From Moryella indoligenes (GTDB taxonomy: Bacteria > Bacillota > Clostridia > Lachnospirales > Lachnospiraceae), in the NCBI RefSeq assembly GCF_030812885.1, contig NZ_JAUSTO010000012.1, positions 1 to 64,000 on the forward strand: a stretch of 64,000 nt of DNA, in the 5' to 3' direction. Made by a program: the position numbers and the translations under genes. Shown here piece after piece: positions 24,413 to 32,093 of this stretch (positions within the stretch are counted from its first letter, which is position 1; every line of letters starts with the position of its first letter). Under the pieces are notes generated by a model. The model saw only the letters and a program-made list of their open reading frames with translations. It was not told the origin of the DNA and made no database searches.

Positions 24413-25669
24413 ATGATAAGACGTTATATTCGCCACGCTTCCGAGCTTGTTACCTGCCACGGAACTGCTCCGAAGCACGGAAAAGACATGTCCGACATCG
24501 GCATGATGAAAGACGGAGCCGTACTGATGGAAGATGATAAGATCGTCCTTGTGGGCAGCACCGAGGAGCTGGACCAGAAGGTCGATCAGGCCTCATGTGA
24601 GGTGATCGACGCAAGTGGCAAGGTTGTGATGCCAGGCTTCGTTGATTCTCACACGCACTTCCTCTTCGGCGGCTATCGCGCGGACGAATTTACCTGGCGC
24701 TTAAAGGGCGACAGCTATATGTCCATCATGGAGCGCGGCGGCGGCATCAACGCAACGGTTGTTCCTACCAGAAACGCCAGCGTTGAGGAGTTCGTAGAGC
24801 TGGGACGCGAGCGCATGAACCGCATGCTGGAATTCGGCGTCACCACAGTCGAGGGCAAGAGCGGCTACGGCATGGATCATGACACCGAGCTCAGAATGCT
24901 CGAGGCCATGAAAATCCTGAACGAAAGCCATCCGGTCGACGTCGTCTCCACCTTCTTGGGACCGCACAGCGTGCTCCCGGAGTACAAGGGCAGGGAGAGA
25001 GAGTTTCTGGACTTCATGCTCGAGAAGGTTATGCCGGAAGTAAAGGAGAAGAATCTCGCTGAATTCGCAGATATCTTCACAGAGAAGGGCGTCTTCGATA
25101 TTGAGGATTCCGCCTACTACCTGGAGCGCGCCAAAAAGCTCGGCTTCAAGCTGAAAGTCCATGCAGACGAGATCACTCCGAACTTTGGCGGCTCTGAGAT
25201 GGCCGTAAAGGCAGGAGCATTCTCCGCAGACCATCTCCTGAAGGCATCGGACGAGGGGATCCGCATGATGGCAGAGAGCAGCACCATCAGCACCCTGCTT
25301 CCGCTGACCGCCTTCTGTTTAAAGGAGCCCTATGCGCCGGCAAGAAAGATGATTGACAGTGGCTGCGCCGTAGCACTCGCCTCTGACTTTAATCCGGGCA
25401 GCTGCTTCAGCAACAACATTCCGCTCATTGTGGCTCTCGGCTGCATCTACATGAACATGAGCATCGAGGAGGTGATCACTGCCCTTACCATCAACGGCGC
25501 TGCAGCTGTGGACCGTGCGGATCGTATCGGCAGTATCGAGCCAGGCAAGCAGGCGGATATCATTTTCCTGAAGTTCCCGTCCATCAGCTTTATGCCTTAT
25601 CACACCACCATTAACCTTGTCGACACCGTCATTAAGAGCGGCAAGACAGTCTACGAAAAGCAGTGGTAA
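24413..25669 (+). CDS. hutI: Imidazolonepropionase
   Basis: A 418-residue metal-dependent amidohydrolase that hydrolyses 4-imidazolone-5-propanoate to N-formimino-L-glutamate. The metal site is seen as DSHTHFLFGG (first two His), a His in KVHADEITP and the Asp in ALASDFNPGS; GKSGYGMDHDTE is the substrate-binding loop. AGGAG precedes the ATG. It is the last gene of the hutU-hutI unit, closed by a strong terminator. The next step, removal of the formimino group by HutG or FtcD, is not encoded in this window. Confidence 0.95.
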   Translation: MIRRYIRHASELVTCHGTAPKHGKDMSDIGMMKDGAVLMEDDKIVLVGSTEELDQKVDQASCEVIDASGKVVMPGFVDSHTHFLFGGYRADEFTWRLKGDSYMSIMERGGGINATVVPTRNASVEEFVELGRERMNRMLEFGVTTVEGKSGYGMDHDTELRMLEAMKILNESHPVDVVSTFLGPHSVLPEYKGREREFLDFMLEKVMPEVKEKNLAEFADIFTEKGVFDIEDSAYYLERAKKLGFKLKVHADEITPNFGGSEMAVKAGAFSADHLLKASDEGIRMMAESSTISTLLPLTAFCLKEPYAPARKMIDSGCAVALASDFNPGSCFSNNIPLIVALGCIYMNMSIEEVITALTINGAAAVDRADRIGSIEPGKQADIIFLKFPSISFMPYHTTINLVDTVIKSGKTVYEKQW

Positions 25670-25686
25670 AGAGCTTTTGCAATTCA

Positions 25687-25727
25687 AAATCCGCATCAGG
25701 AGGCACAGTGCTTCCTGATGCGGATTT
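25687..25727. terminator. Bidirectional terminator between hutI and the zinc lipoprotein gene
   Basis: A 15-bp perfect stem (25687-25701 with 25713-25727) is flanked by A residues on the left and TTTTT on the right, between convergent genes. It suits both transcripts. Confidence 0.88.
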
Positions 25728-25752
25728 TTCTTGATTTCATCACAGTCTGTAC

Positions 25753-26442
25753 TTACTCCACCACTGCATTCGACAGCACAGCATACTGATATCCGTTCTC
25801 TCCGTAGGTATCGAAGGTGCCACGCACTGTGACCTCTTCACCCTCCGCCGGGTACTGACTCTCGTCTGTCAGATGAAATTCTATGCCCTGTGCACAGCAG
25901 GCTGTCGCGTCCTGAACGATACAGGAATAATACTTCTGTCCCGTCCCGCTGTCTGTGTAGATCGCCGTGATCCCCCTCATGCGTATGGTCTTTCCCATAT
26001 AGTCCTGCGGAAGCACCATAATATTGTACACCTCAGAAAAAACCATGGTACTGCTGAGCATCGTCAGGTCAACATCCACATCTGATTTGAGATCATCCGT
26101 ACCCGGGATTCTCCTCTCTGTGGCGGCGCCGTGTCCCGGCAGAACATCACCGGATGAGACAGGCGCATCTGCGGCGGATTCAGCTCCGGCACTGCTCTCT
26201 GTCATGCCCTCCGCCTGTTCAGTCACACCCGAGGTCCCCGGTGCTGCAGCGTTTTCCTTCTCAATCCCCGCAGCGAGTGCATCTGCAACGCCAGATGTAG
26301 CACTGACTGCGTGATTTGCATCCGCACGTGCCCCGCTATTCTTCCCGCAGGCGGTGAACAAAAGGGCCAAAAGTACCAAAAACAGACAGCGCGTATGCCT
26401 TAAGCCTCTCTGTCGTATCAGCCGTGAACTTCTATCAGCCAT
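25753..26442 (-). CDS. Lipoprotein of unknown function at the end of the zinc-import operon
   Basis: A 229-residue lipoprotein with a positively charged N-terminus, a hydrophobic segment and lipobox LFTAC (about residues 28-32). A low-complexity Ala/Ser/Gly/Glu-rich linker leads to a compact C-terminal domain of about 110 residues (from DLTMLSSTMV to the end) with many beta-prone segments, an IVQDATACCAQGIEF motif with two Cys, and the pattern of an OB-like fold. It overlaps or closely follows znuB, so a periplasm-side role in zinc acquisition is likely. A GTG start at 26517 is also possible and would overlap znuB; the ATG at 26442 gives a conventional signal peptide. Confidence 0.72.
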   Translation of the reverse strand: MADRSSRLIRQRGLRHTRCLFLVLLALLFTACGKNSGARADANHAVSATSGVADALAAGIEKENAAAPGTSGVTEQAEGMTESSAGAESAADAPVSSGDVLPGHGAATERRIPGTDDLKSDVDVDLTMLSSTMVFSEVYNIMVLPQDYMGKTIRMRGITAIYTDSGTGQKYYSCIVQDATACCAQGIEFHLTDESQYPAEGEEVTVRGTFDTYGENGYQYAVLSNAVVE

Positions 26443-26509
26443 CTCCAAATTGATCTGTCTCAACGCTCCGTCCTTTCTCTCATGCCTTCTACACTCTCTC
26501 GCTTCTCTC

Positions 26510-27352
26510 TTATACACGGCCTCTTCTCAGCGCAGATACGGCGCAGCACAGCCCGAAGGCCAGGACATCTGCTGCTACAATCGTAGAGCCAACCGGTGTA
26601 CCTGCCAGAATCGACACCAGTATTCCAAGCATGGCGCAGCTCACGGAGAGCGCAGCAGAGAAAAGAGTCACATTTCTGAAGTTATGAAAGATCCGCATTG
26701 CCGAGAGCGCAGGAAAGATCACCAGTGCCGAGATCAGAAGGGAACCGACGAGATTCATCGCCAGCACAATAATCACCGCAACAGTCACCGCAATCAAGAG
26801 GTTATAGGCATCAACCGCGGTCCCGGAGGCCCGCGCAAAGCTCTCGTCAAAAGTTACCGCAAAAATCTTCTGATAATAGAGCACAAAAAGACACACCACG
26901 ATCACCGAGAGTACAGCGCAGAGCTTCACCTCCCGGCTGGTCAGCGTAAGGATGGAGGTGGAACCAAAGAGCGTGCTGCACACATCTCCGGAGAGATTGG
27001 ATGAAGCCGAGAATACATTCATTAGGAGATAGCCGAAGGCCAGCGCCCCGACAGAAAGCATTGCAATCGCAGCGTCGCCCTTTATCCTGGCATTCTGCCC
27101 TGTGCGCAGCAGAAGAACTGCGCAGAGTATCGTAACCGGGAGTATAAGCACCATTTGGTTTGTGAGTCTCAGAACCGTTGCAACAGACATTGCCCCAAAA
27201 GCAACATGAGACAGCCCGTCTCCGATGTAGGAATAACGCTTCAGCACAAGTGTCACACCAAGAAGCGAGGAGCTCAGTGCAATCAGCACACCGACCGCCA
27301 TAGCGTAGCGCACAAAGGGATATTGCATATAAAAAACAATTTTCTCTATCAT
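26510..27352 (-). CDS. znuB: Zinc ABC transporter permease
   Basis: A 280-residue ABC-3 family permease with about eight membrane helices, the size of ZnuB/AdcB/TroC proteins. The segment YIGDGLSHVAFGAMSVATVL is the conserved cytoplasmic coupling and His-containing helix of the family, and AMNLVGSLLISALVIFPALSAMRI is the second hallmark. The ATG at 27352 overlaps the znuC stop as ATGA, with GGAAGGAC upstream; a longer frame to 27394 is less likely. It forms the membrane channel of the ZnuABC importer. Confidence 0.93.
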   Translation of the reverse strand: MIEKIVFYMQYPFVRYAMAVGVLIALSSSLLGVTLVLKRYSYIGDGLSHVAFGAMSVATVLRLTNQMVLILPVTILCAVLLLRTGQNARIKGDAAIAMLSVGALAFGYLLMNVFSASSNLSGDVCSTLFGSTSILTLTSREVKLCAVLSVIVVCLFVLYYQKIFAVTFDESFARASGTAVDAYNLLIAVTVAVIIVLAMNLVGSLLISALVIFPALSAMRIFHNFRNVTLFSAALSVSCAMLGILVSILAGTPVGSTIVAADVLAFGLCCAVSALRRGRV

Positions 27353-28068
27353 TTCTGTCCTTCCGCCATCACGCTTTCTTCCCGGAGAAACCACTCACCA
27401 ATTCTGCTGCTGCGGTACTGCTCCGCAGTCCCGAAAAAGACATTTTTTCCGATATGAAGTATGTGGCTCGCATAACGGACTGCCGCCGTGATATCATGAG
27501 AGATCATGATAATCGTGATCCCCTCCTGATTCAACCGCTGAATCAGACTGTACATATCTGCCGTCACCTTCGGGTCAAGACCGGATACAGGCTCGTCCAG
27601 AAGAAGCAGCTTCTGAGTAGCGCACAGCGCACGGGCCAGAAGCACCCGCTGCTGCTGCCCGCCGGAAAGCTCCCGGTAGCAGCGCTCAGCCAGATCCTCA
27701 ATGCCCATGCGCTCCAAGTTTTTCTTTGCAAGCTGTTTCTCAGCACGACTGTAGAAAGGCCGCAGCCCCGTACGCCCCTGACAGCCGGAGAGAACAATCT
27801 CTCTCACGGAAGCCGGGAAATCTCTCTGCACTACAGTCTGCTGCGGCAGATATCCAATTTCATTGGGCATGAGCCCATCTCCAAGCTGCACCGTCCCTTT
27901 CAGTGGTTGCAGGAGATGCAGGAGTGTCCGCATCAGCGTAGTCTTTCCGGAGCCGTTCTCTCCGACGATACAAAGATAATCTCCTGCATTCACCTCAAAA
28001 TTCAGATGCTCCAGTATCGCACCTGTGTCATATCCCAGGGACAAATCCCTGCAGCTGATTTGAGCCAT
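27349..28068 (-). CDS. znuC: Zinc ABC transporter ATPase
   Basis: A 239-residue ABC ATPase with Walker A GENGSGKTT (about 36-44), Q-loop LPQQTVVQRDFP, signature LSGGQQQR, Walker B LLLLDEPVSGLD and H-loop ISHDI. It is of the metal-transport subfamily (ZnuC/MntB) and lies between znuA and znuB in the order expected for a zinc importer, 18 bases after znuA. It powers import at the inner face of the membrane. Confidence 0.94.
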   Translation of the reverse strand: MAQISCRDLSLGYDTGAILEHLNFEVNAGDYLCIVGENGSGKTTLMRTLLHLLQPLKGTVQLGDGLMPNEIGYLPQQTVVQRDFPASVREIVLSGCQGRTGLRPFYSRAEKQLAKKNLERMGIEDLAERCYRELSGGQQQRVLLARALCATQKLLLLDEPVSGLDPKVTADMYSLIQRLNQEGITIIMISHDITAAVRYASHILHIGKNVFFGTAEQYRSSRIGEWFLREESVMAEGQK

Positions 28069-28086
28069 GCCCTGCGCCTTTCTTTC

Positions 28087-29322
28087 TTACTGAAGCGCTG
28101 CCTTCAGCACCTCAAGATTCTCTGTCATGATCGACAGATAGCTGACCCCGGCAGCAACATCCTCTGCATCTGTAGCCTGCATGGAATCCATGGTCAGAAT
28201 CTGCTGATCCTTTGTCTTCGTGTTCTCCTTGATAGTCTCAGCTATCTTGTGTTCCGGACCCTCAATCGTCATGATGGCCTTCAAACCAAGCTCATCAACC
28301 TTCTGCGAGAGGAAGGAGATTGTCTCAAAACTCGCCTCTGTCTCGGCAGAGCAGCCGACAAAGGCTGCATAGTAGTCGAGACCGTAATCGTCCACCAGAT
28401 AGCGGAAGGGGAAGCGATCTCCAAAGAGCAGAGTTTTCACTGCGGCGCCGTCCACCGCCGCCTGATATTCCTGATCCAGGCTGTCCAGCTTCTCACTGTA
28501 GCTCTTCAGATTCGCCGCATAACTCTCTGCGTTTTCTGCGTCAAGCTCCGCGAGCGCCTCCTCAATTGCGGTGCAGAGAACCTTTGCATTCCTCACAGAG
28601 AGCCATACATGCTCATCATACTCCGGCTCATCACCGTGGTCATGATGATGCTCGTGCTCCGCCTCCCCATGCTCGTGGTCGTGCTCTGCCTCGGCGCTCT
28701 CATGCTCATGGTCGTGATCCCCGTCCTCGTGGTCGTGCTCTGCCTCGGCACCCTCATGCTCATGGTCGTGATCCCCGTCCTCGTGGTCGTGCTCTGCCTC
28801 GGCACCCTCATGCTCATGGTCGTGATCCCCGTCCTCATGGTCATGCTCCTCACCGTGGTCGTGGTGATGCTCGCCCTCCTGCATACCTTCAACCATCTCC
28901 TCCTCCTTGACATTCTCGCCAAGCGTCTCAAGGAGATTAATCACCTTCATATCTTCATTGGTCGCTTCCTTCAGCGCATCTTCAACCCAGCCGTCAGACT
29001 CGCCGCCGACATAGATGAAGAGATCGCTGTCTGCAATTTTCATGATATCTTCCGCAGTCGGCTGATAGCTGTGAAGATCCACGCCGTTATCCAGCAGCAT
29101 CGTCAGCTCCGCATGCTCCGCATTGGAGCCAAGAATCTCCTTCACCCAATCATACTCTGGATAGATCGTCGTAACAATACTGAGTTTTCTGCTCTCCTCA
29201 GCCTTTGCCGCAGTTTCAGCCGCAGTGGTCGTTGCCGCACTCTTTGCACTGCTTCCGCAGCCCGCAAGCGCAGACACAGCCAGCACAGATGCCGTCATAA
29301 TAGCCGCAATATTTTTCTTCAT
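28087..29322 (-). CDS. znuA: Zinc-binding lipoprotein with expanded His-rich loop
   Basis: A 411-residue cluster A-I metal-binding protein with lipobox LAGC at about residues 19-22. The first domain ends near residue 148; then comes an unusually long acidic His-rich loop (about 150-240) built partly from three 18-residue repeats, and the second domain with EHVWLSVRNAKV. ZnuA proteins usually have a much shorter His loop. The binding-site His residues (DLHSYQPTAEDI and EHVWLS) are present. AAGGAG precedes the ATG. It is the first gene of znuA-znuC-znuB-lipoprotein and sits 120 bases downstream of a palindrome that suggests Fur/Zur-type repression by metal. Confidence 0.94.
   Translation of the reverse strand: MKKNIAAIMTASVLAVSALAGCGSSAKSAATTTAAETAAKAEESRKLSIVTTIYPEYDWVKEILGSNAEHAELTMLLDNGVDLHSYQPTAEDIMKIADSDLFIYVGGESDGWVEDALKEATNEDMKVINLLETLGENVKEEEMVEGMQEGEHHHDHGEEHDHEDGDHDHEHEGAEAEHDHEDGDHDHEHEGAEAEHDHEDGDHDHEHESAEAEHDHEHGEAEHEHHHDHGDEPEYDEHVWLSVRNAKVLCTAIEEALAELDAENAESYAANLKSYSEKLDSLDQEYQAAVDGAAVKTLLFGDRFPFRYLVDDYGLDYYAAFVGCSAETEASFETISFLSQKVDELGLKAIMTIEGPEHKIAETIKENTKTKDQQILTMDSMQATDAEDVAAGVSYLSIMTENLEVLKAALQ
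28681..28842 (-). repeat. Three 54-bp tandem repeats in znuA
   Basis: Units at 28681-28734, 28735-28788 and 28789-28842 are nearly identical and in frame, each encoding an 18-residue His/Glu/Asp-rich segment. Changes in copy number would lengthen or shorten the metal-buffering loop. Confidence 0.92.
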
Positions 29323-29441
29323 AACTCTCTGCTCCTTATCACCCTTTTGAAAGCTTTCCTGTTCTTAACCCCAGTACTTCCGGCGCTGTAAAATTTGATT
29401 ACGCGTTCCTGCGCGCTCACATGATGATTTCAACTCGCGAA

Positions 29442-29460
29442 ATTGAAAACTGTTTTCAAT
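29442..29460. promoter_or_regulatory. 9-1-9 palindrome, candidate Fur/Zur-family operator
   Basis: ATTGAAAAC-T-GTTTTCAAT is a perfect 9-1-9 inverted repeat, the architecture of Fur, Zur and PerR boxes. It overlaps the edge of the znuA -10 and the expected transcription start, an ideal repressor position. Confidence 0.75.
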
Positions 29461-29487
29461 ATTATTCCTGTCACTGCAATTTGTCAA
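29459..29487 (-). promoter_or_regulatory. znuA operon promoter
   Basis: On the minus strand TTGACA (29482-29487) and TAATAT (29459-29464) are separated by 17 bases, close to the sigma-A consensus. The 5' leader to znuA is about 130 bases. Confidence 0.85.
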
Positions 29488-29575
29488 GGAATTTGAGAAA
29501 GAGTTTCATTTTCATTCTTTTTTCCTGAGTCTTTCCCGGATACAGGCCGAAAAGATTGTTAAAGTTTTAGTAATT

Positions 29576-29605
29576 GTTGACTTTCATAGTCAACAATACT
29601 ATAAT
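29576..29605 (+). promoter_or_regulatory. rrf2 promoter with overlapping IscR-like operator
   Basis: TTGACT (29577-29582) and TATAAT (29600-29605) with 17-base spacing form a near-consensus promoter. GTTGACT-N5-AGTCAAC (29576-29594) is a perfect inverted repeat covering the -35, similar to the CGACT/AGTC sites of Rrf2 regulators such as IscR. Autoregulation of the following gene is implied. Confidence 0.75.
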
Positions 29606-29670
29606 ACATGCATAAGAAACAGGAGAAAAACACCTTTTCTCTCATTTTTTTCAGAAAAGAGGGGATATAT

Positions 29671-30111
29671 CTGCTGATCACCAGAGAAGTCGACTATGCG
29701 CTCCGCATTTTGCGAGACCTTTCAGACGGAAATCTGCACGTCATGAAGGAGCTCTGCGAACGGGAGATGGTTCCGCACAAATTTGCCTATAAGATTATAA
29801 GAAAGCTTGCCGATGCCAAACTGATTCAGGCTACCAGAGGTGTAGGAGGCGGTGTGCGGCTCACTGCCGATCTCAGTCAGATCACACTGTACGATCTGCT
29901 GAAAATCATCGATCCGGGCCGTCATATCAGTGCCTGTACGGCAGCAAACTACCAGTGCGAGTGGCGTGAGCGGGACAAGCGCATCTGCCGCATGCACATT
30001 CAGCTATCCCGTATTGAGCGCGTCTTCAATACGGAACTGAAGCGCAATTCTCTTCAGACCCTGCTCTTCGGAGATGATCTTCCGGAGAATTCCGGCACAA
30101 CAATGAAATGA
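29671..30111 (+). CDS. Rrf2-family transcriptional regulator with Fe-S cysteines
   Basis: A 146-residue Rrf2-family regulator. The N-terminal winged helix begins at ITREVDYALRIL, as in IscR, NsrR and CymR. Cys89, Cys96, Cys106 and His109 match the spacing of the cluster ligands of IscR, so an Fe-S cofactor sensing oxygen, NO or iron is likely. The frame is open from an ATG at 29608, but that ATG lies 2 bases after the -10 and would precede the mRNA start. The start chosen is a CTG at 29671, six bases after AAGAGGGG. It heads the unit with the fusion dehydrogenase and flavodiiron genes. Confidence 0.85.
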   Translation: MLITREVDYALRILRDLSDGNLHVMKELCEREMVPHKFAYKIIRKLADAKLIQATRGVGGGVRLTADLSQITLYDLLKIIDPGRHISACTAANYQCEWRERDKRICRMHIQLSRIERVFNTELKRNSLQTLLFGDDLPENSGTTMK

Positions 30112-30148
30112 CATCATATAATTTATCTAAATATAAAGGAGGCGAACT

Positions 30149-32056
30149 ATGTTATTTAAAACAACTGAAGCCCATGAGGCGCTTCGTGCAGAGATCCGCC
30201 AGTTTGCGGAGGCCGAAGTCAAGCCCTACGCATTTCAATGGGATCAGAACAACGAATTCCCCACAGAGGTTGTCAAAAAGATGGGGGAGCACGGATGGAT
30301 GGGGCTTCCCTATCCGAAGGAGTACGGCGGCGCGGGACTGGATGTCCTGAGCTATGCAATCGCAGTCGAGGAGCTGTCCCGCGTGGATGGGGGCGTCGGC
30401 GTAATCCTCTCCGCACATACCTCTCTCGGCTCCTGGCCAATCTTTGCGTTCGGCACAGAAGAACAGAAGCAAAAATATCTCGTTCCATGCGCAAAGGGTG
30501 AAAAAATTGCGGCCTTTGGATTAACTGAGCCAAACGCCGGCTCCGATGCAGGCGGGACCGAGACCGTAGCAGAGCTGAAAGGCGACTACTACCTTCTGAA
30601 CGGTGAAAAAATCTTTATCACAAACGGCGGGCAAGCAGACGTCTATGTCGTATTTGCAGTCACAACACCGGGCATCGGCACAAAGGGTATCAGCGCCTTT
30701 ATTGTAGAGCGGGGCATGGAGGGCTTTGAGTTCGGAGATCACTACGACAAGCTCGGAATCCGCTCCTCCGCAACTGCCCAGCTTCTCTTCAATGATGTCA
30801 AGGTTCCGAAGGAGAATCTCCTCGGCAGAGAAGGGCAGGGCTTTAAGATCGCTATGGCAACACTGGACGGAGGCCGTATCGGCATAGCATCCCAGGCTCT
30901 TGGTATCTCCCAGGGCGCCTTTGAGAGTGCCGTAGAGTACGCGAAGGAGCGTGTCCAGTTCAACAAGCCAATCGCTTTCCAGCAGGCCATCTCCTTCAAG
31001 ATCGCGGATATGGCGACAAAGATCCGCTGTTCCCGCTTCCTCGTGTACAGCGCAGCCGATATGAAGGAGGCGCATGAGCCTTATGGTATGGAAGCTGCCA
31101 TGGCAAAGCAGTACGCCTCCGACACTGCAGTGGAGGTGACCAATGAGGCACTTCAGATCTACGGCGGAAATGGCTACCTGAAGGGCATGGACGTGGAGCG
31201 TTTCTACCGCGATGCAAAGATCACAACCATCTATGAGGGAACCAATGAGATCCAGCGCGTCGTCATAGCTTCTCACATACTCGGCAAAGAGCCGAAGCAG
31301 AACATCGTACTTCCTCTTTCCTCCAAGCCGAAGGATGTCACCGGACCGCGCAAGAAGATCCTCTTCAAGGAAGGCAGTGCAGAGGAGCGCGTCGCAGGCC
31401 TCGTCGAGAATCTGAAGCAGGATGGCTACGACTTCACTGTCGGCATCCCGATCGACACTCCGATCACCAAGGCTGAGCGCGTCGTCAGCGCAGGTCAGGG
31501 TATCGGCGACAAGAGCAATATGAAACTCATCGAAAATCTTGCAAAGGCAGCCGGCGCAGCCATCGGTTCTTCCAGACCGGTCGCAGAGAAGCTCCACTAT
31601 GTACCGCTGGATCGCTATGTGGGTATGTCGGGTCAGAAGTTCCTGGGCAATCTCTATATCGCCTGCGGCATCTCCGGCGCAATCCAGCATCTGAAGGGAC
31701 TTCGCGACGCGTCTACCATTGTTGCAATCAATAAAAATGCAAATGCACCGATCTTCAAAAACTGCGACTACGGCATCGTCGGCGATGTAAATGAGGTGCT
31801 TCCGCTGCTTACCGCCGCACTCGATACCGGCAAGAAAAAGGAAGCTCCCGCAATGAAGAAGATTCGCAGAGCCACCCCGAAAAAGGAGCGTCCTGCATAC
31901 AAGCTCCACGTCTGCGACGGCTGCGGCTACGAGTACAATCCGATGCTCGGCGATCCCTCCGCAGATATCGCGCCCGGAACCACCTTTGACAAGCTGCCTG
32001 AGGACTGGGTATGCCCGGAGTGCGCGGAACCAAAGGAAAATTTCGTAGAGGTCTGA
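30149..32056 (+). CDS. Acyl-CoA dehydrogenase / EtfA C-terminal domain / rubredoxin fusion
   Basis: A 635-residue three-part flavoprotein. Residues 1-380 are a short-chain acyl-CoA dehydrogenase: FAD-binding FGLTEPNAGSDAGG (123-136) and the catalytic base Glu363 in IYEGTNEIQR. Residues about 440-558 match the C-terminal FAD-binding domain of electron-transfer flavoprotein alpha (VVSAGQGIGDKSNMKLIENLA, GISGAIQHL, ADYG-like CDYGIVGD). Residues 583-635 are a rubredoxin with C589-x-x-C592 and C622-P-x-C625. Electrons could flow acyl-CoA, FAD, EtfA FAD, rubredoxin in one chain without EtfB. AAAGGAGG precedes the ATG. The next gene encodes a flavodiiron protein, the usual rubredoxin client. Confidence 0.93.
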   Translation: MLFKTTEAHEALRAEIRQFAEAEVKPYAFQWDQNNEFPTEVVKKMGEHGWMGLPYPKEYGGAGLDVLSYAIAVEELSRVDGGVGVILSAHTSLGSWPIFAFGTEEQKQKYLVPCAKGEKIAAFGLTEPNAGSDAGGTETVAELKGDYYLLNGEKIFITNGGQADVYVVFAVTTPGIGTKGISAFIVERGMEGFEFGDHYDKLGIRSSATAQLLFNDVKVPKENLLGREGQGFKIAMATLDGGRIGIASQALGISQGAFESAVEYAKERVQFNKPIAFQQAISFKIADMATKIRCSRFLVYSAADMKEAHEPYGMEAAMAKQYASDTAVEVTNEALQIYGGNGYLKGMDVERFYRDAKITTIYEGTNEIQRVVIASHILGKEPKQNIVLPLSSKPKDVTGPRKKILFKEGSAEERVAGLVENLKQDGYDFTVGIPIDTPITKAERVVSAGQGIGDKSNMKLIENLAKAAGAAIGSSRPVAEKLHYVPLDRYVGMSGQKFLGNLYIACGISGAIQHLKGLRDASTIVAINKNANAPIFKNCDYGIVGDVNEVLPLLTAALDTGKKKEAPAMKKIRRATPKKERPAYKLHVCDGCGYEYNPMLGDPSADIAPGTTFDKLPEDWVCPECAEPKENFVEV

Positions 32057-32093
32057 ATACATAACCCATTTACACGCATAAAGGAGGAACCGT

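Noticed and set aside
22610..24478. A 622-codon open frame on the minus strand opposite hutU
   Set aside because: It is an antisense shadow of GC-rich codons of hutU; the product has no family pattern and lacks a ribosome binding site.
28681..28842. CRISPR-like repeat
   Set aside because: The repeat is in-frame coding sequence of znuA without spacers.
27454..29391. A 645-codon plus-strand frame across znuC-znuA with Leu/Val repeats
   Set aside because: The repeats are the antisense reading of the znuA His-rich tandem repeats; the ABC-transporter frames are certain.
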